A stretch of 64,000 nt of DNA from Austwickia sp040006675 (GCA_040006675.1 JBDTWM010000002.1:1-64000), one strand, 5' to 3'; shown: positions 7,503-17,103, counted from the stretch's first letter. Notes: a model not told the origin generated them from the sequence alone. Made by a program: numbers and translations.

Positions 7503-10025
7503 TCAGACGTCGCGAGGGGCGCCCTTGCCGTCGTTGACGCGGTAGACGTCGAAGACCCCGCTGACTTGCTTGATGGCGTTGATCACGTGGTCGAGGTGAC
7601 TCCGCTCGCCCATCTCGAAATGGAACTTGAGGCGCGCCACCCGGTCCTGCAGTGTCTGTACCTCCGCCGAGCGGATATTGACGTGATGGTCCGCGAGGAC
7701 ACTGGTGACATCGGACAGGAGCCGGGGCCGATCGAGCGCCTCGGCCTGAATCGCGACAAGGAAGACGCTGGAGGCCGACGGCGACCACTCGACGTCGATG
7801 AGCCGCTCGGGCTGCTCCAGCAGCCGCTCCGCGTTGGGACAGTCTTTGCGGTGGACCGACACGCCCTGTCCGCGCGTGACGAACCCAAGGATGAGATCGC
7901 CGGGCACCGGGGTGCAGCACCGCGCCAGCTTGACCCATACGTCGGAGGCGCCGACGACGACGACGCCGGGATCGGTGGGGCGCTTCGAGCCGCGCCCAGC
8001 GCCGGGGATGGTGCCCTCGGCGAGGTCATCGCTCGCGCCCTCCTCCCCCCCGTGGGTCACGATGACCTTCTCCACGATGCTCTGCGCGGAGATGTGGCCC
8101 TCCCCCACCGCCGCATAGAGCGCATCGATGTCCGCGTACCGCAGCTGAGCGGCAAGAGCCTTGAGAGTGTCGGCCGTCATCAGGCGCTGCACCGGTCGCT
8201 GCTGCTTGCGCATCGTCGTGGCGATCGCGTCCTTGCCGGTCTCGATGGACTCCTCGCGGCGCTCCTTGGAGAACCACTGTCGGATCTTGTTGCGCGCCCG
8301 CGGGCTCTTGACGAAGTTGAGCCAGTCGCGGGACGGGCCGGCACCTTCGGCCTTGCTCGTGAGGATCTCGACGATGTCGCCGTTGTCCAGTGGGCTCTCC
8401 AACGGGGCGAGCCGACCGTTGACGCGGGCGCCCATGCAATGGTGGCCCACCTCGGTGTGCACGGCGTACGCGAAGTCCACCGGCGTCGACCCGGCGGTCA
8501 GCCCGATGACGCTGCCCTTGGGCGTGAACGCGTACACCTCGCGGGTGTTGATCTCGAACCGCAACGCCTCGAGGAACTCCCCGGGGTCTGAAGTGTCCCG
8601 CTGCCAGTCCAAGACCTGGCGCACCCACCGCAGATCGGTATGGCCGTCGTCGGCGCCATCCTTGTACTTCCAGTGCGCCGCGATCCCGTATTCCGCTCGC
8701 TGGTGCATCTCGTGCGTGCGGATCTGGATCTCCACCGGTTTCCCGCCAGGGCCCACGACCGTCGTGTGCAACGACTGGTACATGTTGAACTTGGGCATCG
8801 CGATGTAGTCCTTGAAGCGCCCCGGCATGGGCTTCCATCGGGTGTGCATCGACCCGAGCACCGCGTAGCAGTCACGTACCGTGTCCACGAGCACCCGCGC
8901 CGCGACGAGGTCGTAGATCTCCTCGAAGTCGCGCCCCCGGACGATCATCTTCTGGTACACGGAGTAGTAGTGCTTGGGCCGTCCGGTCACGACACCGGTG
9001 ATGCGAGCCTCGCGCAGCGCGTCGGAGACCTCCTCCTTGACCAGCATCAGATATTCGTCGCGCGCCGGCGCCCGCTCGGCGACCATCCGTACGATCTCCT
9101 CGTGCACCCGCGGGTAGATCGCGGCGAAAGCCAGGTCCTCCAGCTCCCACTTGATCGTGTTCATGCCGAGCCGGTGCGCGAGCGGGGCGTAGATCTCCAG
9201 CGTCTCCTTGGCGTGGCGCTCAGCCTTGCCCTCTGACAGGTACTTGTACGTCCTCGCGTTGTGCAGCCGGTCCGCGAGCTTGATCAGCAGGACCCGGATG
9301 TCCTTGGCCATCGCGACGACCATCTTGCGGACGGTCTCGGCCTGCGCCGCTTCGCCGTACTCGACCTTGTCGAGCTTCGTCACGCCGTCGACCATCATTG
9401 CGATCTCATCGCCGAAGTCGGCGGTGAGTTCTTTGAGGGAGTACGGGGTGTCCTCGACAGTGTCGTGCAGCAGGGCGGCTGCGAGGGTCGGCGGCGTCAT
9501 GCCGAGCTCCGCCAAAATGAGCGCGACCGCCAGCGGGTGCGTGATGTACGGGTCCCCGCTTTTGCGCAGCTGACCCGCGTGGGCGCGCTCGGCCACCTGA
9601 TACGCCTTCTCGATCAGCGCCACGTCGGCCTTGGGGTGGGTCTGCTTGACCACACGCAGGATCGGCTCGAGGGCCGGATGGCCTTGGTGGCGCGGGCCGC
9701 CGAACCGGGCGAGGCGGGCCCGCACACGCGACGGGCTCGCGGTGGTCCACATGCTGCCCACCGTGAGCGGGGGCGTCGTCGCCGGGGCGGCAGGTGCTGA
9801 CCGGGCGGGTGCGCCGGCGGTGACGGGTTGGGCGGCCCGGGCAGGCGAGGCAGAGCGGACTGCTGGGGTTGCGGTCGCTGCCAAAGAGGTCGAGGAGGCC
9901 TCGGATGTCGCGATCGCCGGGCCGTCATCGGCGGGTGCGACCGCCGCCTCGCTCGGCTCCGGGCCATCATCCCGCGCGACATCGGCGGAGGCGGGCGCCT
10001 CGGCGGGGACGTCGCGCGGATTCAT
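7503..10025 (-). CDS. relA: Bifunctional (p)ppGpp synthetase/hydrolase RelA/SpoT
   Basis: About 840 aa. It makes and degrades the stringent-response alarmone (p)ppGpp. Domain order: a 110-residue Ala/Pro-rich N-terminus, an HD hydrolase domain (AHAGQLRKSGDPYITHPL and LLHDTVEDTPY, intact metal ligands), a synthetase domain (GRPKHYYSVYQKM and DYIAMPKFNMYQSLHTTV), a TGS domain (YAFTPKGSVIGLTAGSTPVDFAY), a helical/CC region (VKLARCCTPVPGD) and a C-terminal ACT domain. The intact HD box argues that both activities are retained. The ATG at 10025 is chosen; a GTG at 10052 is an alternative and neither has a strong ribosome-binding site. It follows secF after about 70 bp, without the apt gene usually found between them. 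Confidence 0.95.
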   Translation of the reverse strand: MNPRDVPAEAPASADVARDDGPEPSEAAVAPADDGPAIATSEASSTSLAATATPAVRSASPARAAQPVTAGAPARSAPAAPATTPPLTVGSMWTTASPSRVRARLARFGGPRHQGHPALEPILRVVKQTHPKADVALIEKAYQVAERAHAGQLRKSGDPYITHPLAVALILAELGMTPPTLAAALLHDTVEDTPYSLKELTADFGDEIAMMVDGVTKLDKVEYGEAAQAETVRKMVVAMAKDIRVLLIKLADRLHNARTYKYLSEGKAERHAKETLEIYAPLAHRLGMNTIKWELEDLAFAAIYPRVHEEIVRMVAERAPARDEYLMLVKEEVSDALREARITGVVTGRPKHYYSVYQKMIVRGRDFEEIYDLVAARVLVDTVRDCYAVLGSMHTRWKPMPGRFKDYIAMPKFNMYQSLHTTVVGPGGKPVEIQIRTHEMHQRAEYGIAAHWKYKDGADDGHTDLRWVRQVLDWQRDTSDPGEFLEALRFEINTREVYAFTPKGSVIGLTAGSTPVDFAYAVHTEVGHHCMGARVNGRLAPLESPLDNGDIVEILTSKAEGAGPSRDWLNFVKSPRARNKIRQWFSKERREESIETGKDAIATTMRKQQRPVQRLMTADTLKALAAQLRYADIDALYAAVGEGHISAQSIVEKVIVTHGGEEGASDDLAEGTIPGAGRGSKRPTDPGVVVVGASDVWVKLARCCTPVPGDLILGFVTRGQGVSVHRKDCPNAERLLEQPERLIDVEWSPSASSVFLVAIQAEALDRPRLLSDVTSVLADHHVNIRSAEVQTLQDRVARLKFHFEMGERSHLDHVINAIKQVSGVFDVYRVNDGKGAPRDV

Positions 10026-10094
10026 GGACCGATCATAGTTGCACTGGGTCACGGCCTGGCCATGGCCCGGTGGGTGGCGACGCGGCGCGGCGCG

Positions 10095-11312
10095 TCAGCG
10101 TTTGGCCTTGGGCAGACGGCGCGGTTGGTTCCGCGGACCCGTCTGAATCGACGGATGTATCGGGCGCCCCGTCAGGGTCCGCTCCCCCGCGTCGCCTTCG
10201 GGGGCGGGGGCGTCGTCGCCGGAACCCTGCCCCGTGGCCGGGACCCGCGCGCCAGCGGACCCGGGCTCACCCGTCCCGGGCTCCGCGTCCCCGCGCTCGA
10301 TCGGGGTGGGCGCCTCCCGCTGGGCGCGGCTGGCGGCCTTCGCGTCGCGTTGAGCGACGCGCGCTGCGAGCTTGCGCATCTCCGGCTCGCGCTCGCGCAG
10401 GTGCGCCAGCAGCGGGGTGGCGATGAAGATCGAGGAATAGGCGCCGACGGCGATGCCCACGAACAACGCGAGCGACAGGTCGAGCAGCGTTCCCGGGCCG
10501 ATGAACACGAGTCCGACGACGAGGATGGCCCCGACCGGCAGCAGCGCCACGACGGTCGTGTTGATGGAACGCACGAGGGTCTGGTTGACGGCGAGGTTCG
10601 CCGCGTCCGAGTAGGTGCTGCGGCCACTCGCGAGCGCCTCGGTGGTGTTCTCGCGAACCTTGTCGAACACGACGACGGTGTCGTAGAGCGAGTACCCGAG
10701 GATCGTCAGGAAGCCGATCATCGTCGCCGGGCTCACCTCGAACCCGGCGAGGGCGTAGATGCCGACCGTGATGAAGATGTCGTGCAGCAACGCGACGATC
10801 GCTGACAGCGACATCTTCCAGGTGCGGAAGTAGACCGCCAACACGATCGAGACCAGCACCAGGAACCAGGCGAGGGCCTGCAGAGCCTGCTTGCTGACCG
10901 AAGCTCCCCACGACGGGCCGATGACGCTGCTCGTCACGGACGTGGCCGGAACGCCGAACTCCTTGGAGAGCGCAGCCGAGACGGCGCTCACTTTATCCGC
11001 GTCGAAGCGCTCGGTCTCGACGCGCACATCCGTACCGGCGACTTGCGTGACCCGAGCGCCCTCGACCCCGCCCGCAGACGCCACGACGGTTCGCGCGCGT
11101 TGCTCGAAGTTGTCCAAGGAGGCGACATTGGCGACGCGGAAGTCGGAGCCACCCGTGAACTCGATCCCCAGGTTGAGGCCGCGCAGCCCGAGACCGGCCA
11201 ACGCGAGAAGGAAGAGGACGAGGGAGGCGACGTACCAGGTTTTGTAGCGGCCGACGAAGTCGGTCGAGCGCTTCCCCGTATAGAGGTCATTGCCGAGCTG
11301 GGCGAAGTTCAC
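10095..11312 (-). CDS. secF: Protein translocase subunit SecF
   Basis: 405 aa from a GTG at 11312 that overlaps the secD stop by 4 bp (GTGA) and is preceded by AAGGAGG. SecF forms an inner-membrane complex with SecD that uses the proton gradient to help export through SecYEG. Six membrane segments are expected: the first is WYVASLVLFLLALAGLGL, followed by the periplasmic P domain (LGIEFTGGSDFRV) and the conserved block GYSLYDTVVVFDKVREN. The final ~90 residues form a charged, Pro/Gly-rich cytoplasmic tail (TPIERGDAEPGTGEPGSAG) ending RRLPKAKR. The SecDF unit lies between ruvB and relA as in many actinobacteria. Confidence 0.95.
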   Translation of the reverse strand: MNFAQLGNDLYTGKRSTDFVGRYKTWYVASLVLFLLALAGLGLRGLNLGIEFTGGSDFRVANVASLDNFEQRARTVVASAGGVEGARVTQVAGTDVRVETERFDADKVSAVSAALSKEFGVPATSVTSSVIGPSWGASVSKQALQALAWFLVLVSIVLAVYFRTWKMSLSAIVALLHDIFITVGIYALAGFEVSPATMIGFLTILGYSLYDTVVVFDKVRENTTEALASGRSTYSDAANLAVNQTLVRSINTTVVALLPVGAILVVGLVFIGPGTLLDLSLALFVGIAVGAYSSIFIATPLLAHLREREPEMRKLAARVAQRDAKAASRAQREAPTPIERGDAEPGTGEPGSAGARVPATGQGSGDDAPAPEGDAGERTLTGRPIHPSIQTGPRNQPRRLPKAKR

Positions 11313-13267
11313 GCCTGGCCTCCTTCGATGGCCGCGCGAGGGGCGGTCGGGCGCGTCGCGGCGCGTGTGGCGGGCGACGAGGCGGTACGAGTGGCGGTGG
11401 GGATGACGTCGAAGCGACCCCGGCCCCGGTAGCGGGGCTTGGCCCCGAGTCGTTCCGGCGACAGGCCGGACCACGGGTGGCCGCCACCGAAGAACCGTGT
11501 GGTCGCGAGCAGCTTGAGCAGTGGGTGGGTGAAGAGGAATGTCACGACCACGTCGAGGATCGTCGTCCACATCAGCATGAACGCGAAGCCGCGCACATTG
11601 CTCGCCGCGAGCACGTAAAGGACGGCGGCGGCGAGGAAGTTGACACCGTCCGAGACCAGGATGGTGCGCTTCGCTCGGGCCCAGCCGGTCTCCACCGCGG
11701 CCAGGAGCGCGCGGCCCTCGCGGATCTCGTCACGGACCCGCTCGAAGTAGATGATGAACGAGTCCGCTGTCGTGCCGATGGCCACGATCGCGCCGGTCAC
11801 GCCGGCCATCGTGAGCCGCAGGTTCTGGCTCCACCCGAAGAGCGTGATCGTCAGGTACGTCAGGACCGCCACGATCAGGATGGAGGCGACGGTGACCAAG
11901 CCGAGAGCGCGGTACTGGAAGAGCGAATAGACCACGACGAGGAGCAGTCCGATGAGGCCCGCGATGATGCCCTTGCTGAGTTGCTCGCTCCCGATGGTCG
12001 GGCTGATCGACTGCAGCTCCTGCGCTTCGAAGCTCAGGGGCAGCGACCCGAACTTCAGCTGGTCTGCGAGCAGCTTGGCGCTCTCCGCGGTGAAGCTCCC
12101 GGAGATCTCGGCCCGCCCGTCGACGATCTCGCTCCTGAAGAACGGGGCGGAGATCACCTGGTTGTCCAGCACGACGGCGAGCTGGTTGCGCGGAGTCTGC
12201 AAGGGCACCATCGCCTTGCTCACGGCAGCGTAGATCTCGGTGGGCAGACCGCCGTTCATCTTGAGGTTGACGACCCACTGCCCGGTCGGTCCGGTCTGGC
12301 CCTGCCCCATGCCGCTGCTGGCGTCCGCGAGGCTGTCCCCCGTCAGGACGGCGGGGCCGAGGACATATTTGGCGAGGACCTGGCCGCCCGCCTCCGGATC
12401 GGGGGTGCCGCAGACGACGATCGGTTTGGTGAGGTCTTCCGCCGTGGGGTCGAACGTCTTGTCGGGGCAGGTCAGCGAGGTCGCCTGCGCCTCCAGCCCG
12501 GGCTCGGTCAGCCAGCCGGTGCTCAGGGTGTACTCGACGAGCTTCGCGGGGTCGTCGCGCAGACCGTCGTACCAGGTGGGGATGCCCTGACCCTGCGGGA
12601 CCGCCGGCGCGGTGGTGAACGGGTTGCCGCCCACGGTGTTGGGCGCCGGGGCAGGGCTGCTGGCCGCGGGAGTGGAGGTGCCTGGCGTGGGCGCCGGCGT
12701 CGTCTCAGCGGGCAGGCGCAGCGCCTCCGGGACGGGCGCTTTCGCGGCGCTCGAGCTGGCTGCAGGGGTGGCGCCGCCCGCGCCGGTCGTCGCGTCGGGC
12801 AGTGTCTCCGGGGCGCTCGGGCCACCGGGTAACGACTCGGGACCGTTCTGCTGTGGTTGCTGCTGCCCGGCCGGGGTGGGTAGCACCCCGAGCACCGGCC
12901 TGAACCGCATCTGTGAGGACTGTTCCAGCGCCCGCTGCTGTTCTTGGGTGATCTGTCCGGGCACGGTCACGACGATGTTGCTGCCGAGCGTGCCGACCTC
13001 GGCCTCGGCGACGCCCTGCCCGTCCACACGCCTGCGGATGATGTCGACGGCGCGGTCGAGCTGTGCGGCGTTGACGTCCTCACCCTGGCGGACCTGCGGC
13101 TTCAGCGTCATCTGGGTGCCGCCCTCCAGGTCGAGGCCCAGCTTCGGGGTGAGCTGAGCTTCGCCCCAGGTGTGCACTGCGCCCAGGAATCCCGTGAGCC
13201 CCAGCGTGATGACCAGCATCACGAGCAGGGTGCGGATCGGCCCGCGCCGGTGGGGGTTCTTCGCCAT
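11309..13267 (-). CDS. secD: Protein translocase subunit SecD
   Basis: 652 aa, longer than most SecD. An N-terminal membrane helix (TLLVMLVITLGLTGFLGAV) leads to the SecD signature LGLDLEGGTQMTL. The first periplasmic domain is interrupted, around residues 140-230, by an unusually long Pro/Ala/Ser/Gln-rich stretch with no predicted fold (PAGQQQPQQNG, TPAPTPGTSTPAASSP). The remaining five membrane segments follow (IIAGLIGLLLVVVYSLFQY, LTMAGVTGAIVAIGTTADSF, VLYVLAASNVRGFAFML). A basic tail ends the protein. GAGGAC about 4 nt before the ATG is the likely ribosome-binding site. It is translationally coupled to secF. No yajC lies upstream. Confidence 0.95.
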   Translation of the reverse strand: MAKNPHRRGPIRTLLVMLVITLGLTGFLGAVHTWGEAQLTPKLGLDLEGGTQMTLKPQVRQGEDVNAAQLDRAVDIIRRRVDGQGVAEAEVGTLGSNIVVTVPGQITQEQQRALEQSSQMRFRPVLGVLPTPAGQQQPQQNGPESLPGGPSAPETLPDATTGAGGATPAASSSAAKAPVPEALRLPAETTPAPTPGTSTPAASSPAPAPNTVGGNPFTTAPAVPQGQGIPTWYDGLRDDPAKLVEYTLSTGWLTEPGLEAQATSLTCPDKTFDPTAEDLTKPIVVCGTPDPEAGGQVLAKYVLGPAVLTGDSLADASSGMGQGQTGPTGQWVVNLKMNGGLPTEIYAAVSKAMVPLQTPRNQLAVVLDNQVISAPFFRSEIVDGRAEISGSFTAESAKLLADQLKFGSLPLSFEAQELQSISPTIGSEQLSKGIIAGLIGLLLVVVYSLFQYRALGLVTVASILIVAVLTYLTITLFGWSQNLRLTMAGVTGAIVAIGTTADSFIIYFERVRDEIREGRALLAAVETGWARAKRTILVSDGVNFLAAAVLYVLAASNVRGFAFMLMWTTILDVVVTFLFTHPLLKLLATTRFFGGGHPWSGLSPERLGAKPRYRGRGRFDVIPTATRTASSPATRAATRPTAPRAAIEGGQA

Positions 13268-13621
13268 GACCGTCCTCGTGATCGCTGTCCTGGTGCCGCG
13301 TCGGTGCGTCCCGCGCGGTGTCCGGCGCCGGCCGACCCCGTACGGGTGTGAGCTGCGCCCATCCCATACCTGGTGCTATCGGGCACCATCCCTCTGGGCA
13401 CCGCGGTGGTCCCCCGTGCGCCCCACCGCAGACGCGCCGCCGTCCACCCTGCCGACGCGCGGCCCGGGACGACCTGTGGTCGACGGTGCGCCCTTTCGTC
13501 GCCCGCGGCACCTCCGCGAGTCTAGGTGACGGGCTGTTCCGGGTGCCAACACGGCTCGCGTAGCACCGAACTCGTGTCGCGCGTGGACGACCGAGAAGCT
13601 CGGAGCCCAGCCGCGCGACGA
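13268..13621. other. 354-bp gap between ruvB and secD; expected yajC absent
   Basis: No open frame here resembles YajC, a ~100-residue protein with one N-terminal hydrophobic helix that often precedes secD. All frames read as Arg/Pro-rich translations typical of GC-rich non-coding DNA. The stretch presumably carries the secDF promoter, but no clear -35/-10 pair was seen. Confidence 0.6.
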
Positions 13622-14806
13622 TCAAGCCCCGGGGACGTTAAATCGACCGATGGGCTCGTCCCACGGCAGCGCGTCCTGAGCGGCAGCGCCGGGTGGCGGC
13701 GTCAGGTCCAGGTGTCGCCACGCGGACGCCGCCGCCGCGCGGCCGCGCGGGGTGCGGATCAAGAACCCCTCGCGCACGAGATAGGGCTCGACGACTGTCT
13801 CGACCGTGTCAGGCTCCTCCCCCACCGCCACGGCCAGGGTCGCCAGCCCGACCGGACCGCCCCCGAACCGACGGCACAACGCGTCGAGCACGGCCCGGTC
13901 GAGGCGGTCCAGACCGCGCGCGTCGACATCGAACAGGACCAGCGCGGCCAAGGATGCGCCCTCGTCGACCACGTGCTCTCCACGGACCTGGGCCCAGTCG
14001 CGCACGCGGCGCAGGAGCCGGTTGGCGACCCGGGGGGTGCCGCGGGAGCGTCGCGCGATCTCGGCGATGCCCGCGGCGTCGGCCTCGACGCCGAGCAGCC
14101 GTGCTGAGCGGCGCAGGATCGTCGCCAGCTCACCTGGGTCGTAGAAGTCCAGGTGGGCCGTGAAGCCGAACCGATCGCGCAGGGGCGCGGGCAGCAGGCC
14201 GGTGCGGGTTGTGGCACCGACCACGGTGAACGGCGCCAACTCCAGCGGGATCGCCGTAGCGCCCGGCCCCTTGCCGACGACGATGTCGACCCGGAAGTCC
14301 TCCATCGCCAGGTAGAGCATCTCCTCCGCCGGGCGCGCCATCCGGTGGATCTCGTCGAGGAAGAGGACCTCGCCCTCGGTGAGCGAGGACAGGATCGACG
14401 CGAGGTCGCCGGCGTGCTGGATGGCGGGGCCGCTGGTCACCCGGATGGGGGCATCGAGTTCGGCCGCGACGATCATCGCGAGCGTCGTCTTGCCGAGGCC
14501 GGGCGGCCCGGACAGCAGTACGTGATCGGGCGGGGTGCCGCGGCGCCGGGCCGCCTCCAGGACGAGCCCGAGCTGATCACACACCCGGGTCTGTCCGGGG
14601 AACTCGGCGAGCCGCCTCGGTCGCAGCGCGGCCTCGACGCGGCGCTCATCGTCTTGGGCGTCCAGCCCTGCGTCGACGACGCGGGCCGTCGCGTCGTATG
14701 ACCCGTCGGACGACTCGTCGGACGACAACGGTTCGCCGCGCGCGTACGGGTCGTCGGGCACGTACGGCATGGGCTCGCCGGCGTCGCCGTCGCCGCAGTC
14801 GCTCAC
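13622..14806 (-). CDS. ruvB: Holliday junction branch migration helicase RuvB
   Basis: 394 aa, with a 45-residue acidic N-terminal extension before the conserved core. RuvB is the hexameric AAA+ motor of RuvABC. Walker A GPPGLGKT is at residues 100-107, Walker B FLDEIHRM at 149-156, sensor I GATTRTGLLPAPLRDRF follows, and the arginine finger and sensor II (RSRGTPRVANRLLRRVRD) lead into the C-terminal winged helix (VEPYLVREGFLIRTPRGR). Start GTG at 14806 overlaps the ruvA stop (GTGA). Gene order ruvC-ruvA-ruvB is typical. Confidence 0.97.
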   Translation of the reverse strand: MSDCGDGDAGEPMPYVPDDPYARGEPLSSDESSDGSYDATARVVDAGLDAQDDERRVEAALRPRRLAEFPGQTRVCDQLGLVLEAARRRGTPPDHVLLSGPPGLGKTTLAMIVAAELDAPIRVTSGPAIQHAGDLASILSSLTEGEVLFLDEIHRMARPAEEMLYLAMEDFRVDIVVGKGPGATAIPLELAPFTVVGATTRTGLLPAPLRDRFGFTAHLDFYDPGELATILRRSARLLGVEADAAGIAEIARRSRGTPRVANRLLRRVRDWAQVRGEHVVDEGASLAALVLFDVDARGLDRLDRAVLDALCRRFGGGPVGLATLAVAVGEEPDTVETVVEPYLVREGFLIRTPRGRAAAASAWRHLDLTPPPGAAAQDALPWDEPIGRFNVPGA

Positions 14807-15411
14807 CGTCCGAGCTCCCGCAGGGCAGCCCGCAAGGCGTCACCGACGAGCGGCGAGCCGCCGAGCCTCTCCTCGACGGTGTCCAGCGCACCGTCCGCCT
14901 GCTTGGCCGTCCAGCCCAGACCGAGCAACGCCTCGTGAACCTGCTCGCGCCACGCGGCACCTCCCCCCCGGGCCGAAGCGCCCGCGGGGCCTGACCCCCC
15001 CGCGCCTGCTGCGTGCCCGACCTTGTCACGCAACTCCAACACGAGACGTTCGGCGCTCTTCTTGCCGATGCCCGGCACCTTGGTCAGGGCGAGCACGTCG
15101 CCGGAGCCGAGCGCCAGACGCAACGCGTCGGGTGGGTGCACCGCCAGCATCGCCAGCGCAAGCCGCGGCCCGACCCCCGACACGGTCTGGACGGTGTCAA
15201 AGAGCTCGCGCTCCTCGGCGTCGGCGAAGCCGTACAGCGTCAGCGAGTCCTCACGCACGACGAGCGAGGTGGCGAGCAGCACCTGTTGACCGACATGGAG
15301 GGCGGCTGCCGTGCCGATGGTGGTCCGCAGGAGCAAACCCACGCCGCCGACCTCCACCACGACGTGGTCCAGGGCGGCGCGCACCACCTCGCCCCGTAGG
15401 GACGCGATCAT
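14803..15411 (-). CDS. ruvA: Holliday junction DNA helicase subunit RuvA
   Basis: 202 aa from the ATG at 15411, which overlaps the ruvC stop (ATGA) and has GGGAGG upstream. The tetramer binds four-way junctions and loads RuvB. Domain I starts MIASLRGEVVRAALDHVVVEVGGVGLL. Domain II carries two helix-hairpin-helix motifs (FDTVQTVSGVGPRLALAML and LTKVPGIGKKSAERLVLELRD, each written as read). A Gly/Ala linker joins them to the C-terminal RuvB-binding domain III (HEALLGLGWTAKQADGALD). Length matches the family. Confidence 0.97.
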   Translation of the reverse strand: MIASLRGEVVRAALDHVVVEVGGVGLLLRTTIGTAAALHVGQQVLLATSLVVREDSLTLYGFADAEERELFDTVQTVSGVGPRLALAMLAVHPPDALRLALGSGDVLALTKVPGIGKKSAERLVLELRDKVGHAAGAGGSGPAGASARGGGAAWREQVHEALLGLGWTAKQADGALDTVEERLGGSPLVGDALRAALRELGR

Positions 15412-15962
15412 CGGGTGCCTCCCGCCCGCAGCGGGAGCTGACCTCTCGCGCCCCCGTGCGCGGCGAGTGCCGCGGCGATCCGCTCCTGTGCCCCGCCGCG
15501 CCACACGTGGCACACGGCGAGCGCGAGAGCGTCGGCCGCGTCCGCTGGGCGCGGCGGCGTGTTGAGCCGGAGGATGCGCGTCACCATCGCGGTCACCTGC
15601 GCCTTATCGGCACGGCCGTTGCCCGTGACCGCCGCCTTCACCTCGCTCGGGGTGTGCAGGGCAAGGGGCAGGCCGAGCCGTGCGGCGGCAAGCATCGGTA
15701 TCGCGCTCGCCTGCGCGGTGCCCATGATCGTGGACACGTCGTGACGAGCGAAAACGCGCTCCACGGCGATGACGTCTGGGGTGTAGCGCGCAAGCCACTC
15801 GTCGAGTTCGGCCTGCAGGGTCAGGAGCCGCTCGTGAGTGGCGTCGACGCTCGGGGTGCGCGCGACGCCGACCGCGACCATGCGCATCGGCCGTCCCAGC
15901 TCACCGTCGACGACGCCGAGGCCGCACCGGGTGAGGCCGGGATCGACGCCCAGGACGCGCAT
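15408..15962 (-). CDS. ruvC: Crossover junction endodeoxyribonuclease RuvC
   Basis: 184 aa from the ATG at 15962, preceded by GGGGAGGGG. RuvC resolves Holliday junctions by paired nicks. The RNase H-like fold shows the acidic catalytic residues: Asp7 in GVDPGLTRCG, Glu in AVERVFARHDV near residue 70, and the Asp pair in DAADALALAVCH near residue 140. The frame is open 45 codons further upstream but those residues are Arg/Pro-rich and lack a ribosome-binding site. First gene of the ruvCAB operon, 225 bp downstream of yebC. Confidence 0.97.
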   Translation of the reverse strand: MRVLGVDPGLTRCGLGVVDGELGRPMRMVAVGVARTPSVDATHERLLTLQAELDEWLARYTPDVIAVERVFARHDVSTIMGTAQASAIPMLAAARLGLPLALHTPSEVKAAVTGNGRADKAQVTAMVTRILRLNTPPRPADAADALALAVCHVWRGGAQERIAAALAAHGGARGQLPLRAGGTR

Positions 15963-16187
15963 GCGCTCCCCTCCCCGACAGCGGCGCCCCGATGGCGCAC
16001 ATCTGTTCGATCCAGGGTAGCGTCCCACCGATCGGCGGGCTGTTGCGACGCGCCGTCCGGCCGGCCCGCGTCGCGGCGACACCACAGGTCGCGGCACGCG
16101 GCGACCTCAGGAAGCGGCCCGCACCCGCCGTCGACGGATGGTCGAGTTCACGCGTCGAGCTCGCTGATCAAGGCTCATTCCTCAGGC

Positions 16188-16952
16188 TCATTCGTCGAGC
16201 TCCGCGGCCACCTCGTCACTCACGTCCCCGTTGACCCAGACGTTTTGGACGTCGTCGCTGTCCTCGAGGGCGTCGACCAAGCGCATCATGTTCCGGGCGC
16301 CCTCGACGTCCAAGGGCACTTCGACGCTCGGGACGAACTCGGCCTCGGCCGAGTCGTAATCGACTCCCGCATCCCGCAGGGCGCTGCGCACCACGACGAA
16401 GTCCGTCGCCTCCGAGACGATCCGGAAGGCGTCGCCGAAGTCGTCGATCTCCTCCGCCCCCGCGTCCAGGACGATCTCCAGCAGCGCATCCTCGCTGGTC
16501 TGCCCATCCTTCTGCTCCTTGGGCACCATCACGACGCCCTTGCGCGTGAAGAGGTAGGCGACGGAACCGGGGTCTGCCAGCGCGCCGCCATTGCGGGTCA
16601 GCGCCGTGCGCACCTCGGCCGCAGCGCGGTTGCGGTTGTCCGTGAGGCACTCGATGAGCACCGCGACGCCATTGCTGCTGTACCCCTCGTACGTGATCGC
16701 CTGGTACTCGGCCCCACCGGCCTCGGCGCCTGAGCCGCGTTTCACCGCCCGGTCGATGTTGTCGTTGGGCACCGAGGACTTCTTGGCCTTGAGGATCGCG
16801 TCGAACAGCGTCGGGTTGCCGACCGGGTCGCCGCCGCCGGTGCGAGCCGCGACCTCGATGTTCTTGATGAGCTTCGCGAAGAGCTTGCCCCGTCTGGCGT
16901 CGATCAGAGCCTTCTTGTGCTTGGTCGTCGCCCACTTGGAGTGACCACTCAT
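16188..16952 (-). CDS. YebC/PmpR-family protein
   Basis: 254 aa from the ATG at 16952 with AGGGAG about 10 nt before it. It starts with the family signature MSGHSKWATTKHKKALIDA, then KLIKNIEVAARTGGGDP, and includes PNDNIDRAVKRGSG and the central YEGYSSNGVAVLIECLTDN. Family members are described either as DNA-binding regulators or, more recently, as factors that relieve ribosome stalling at proline stretches. The sequence alone does not decide. It sits between pdxT and ruvC, the standard actinobacterial position. Confidence 0.95.
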   Translation of the reverse strand: MSGHSKWATTKHKKALIDARRGKLFAKLIKNIEVAARTGGGDPVGNPTLFDAILKAKKSSVPNDNIDRAVKRGSGAEAGGAEYQAITYEGYSSNGVAVLIECLTDNRNRAAAEVRTALTRNGGALADPGSVAYLFTRKGVVMVPKEQKDGQTSEDALLEIVLDAGAEEIDDFGDAFRIVSEATDFVVVRSALRDAGVDYDSAEAEFVPSVEVPLDVEGARNMMRLVDALEDSDDVQNVWVNGDVSDEVAAELDE

Positions 16953-17103
16953 CGCCTGTCGTCTCCCTGCTGTCCGATCATGATCGCCGACATCCGCCGT
17001 TGCGGCGCGTGGCCGGCGCCGGCCGAGGAACGCGCGTTTGTGAAGCGACGCTCCCGCTCGTACGTGCGGGTTCTCGTTACGCCGCGCCGGGGGACGTCCG
17101 AGC

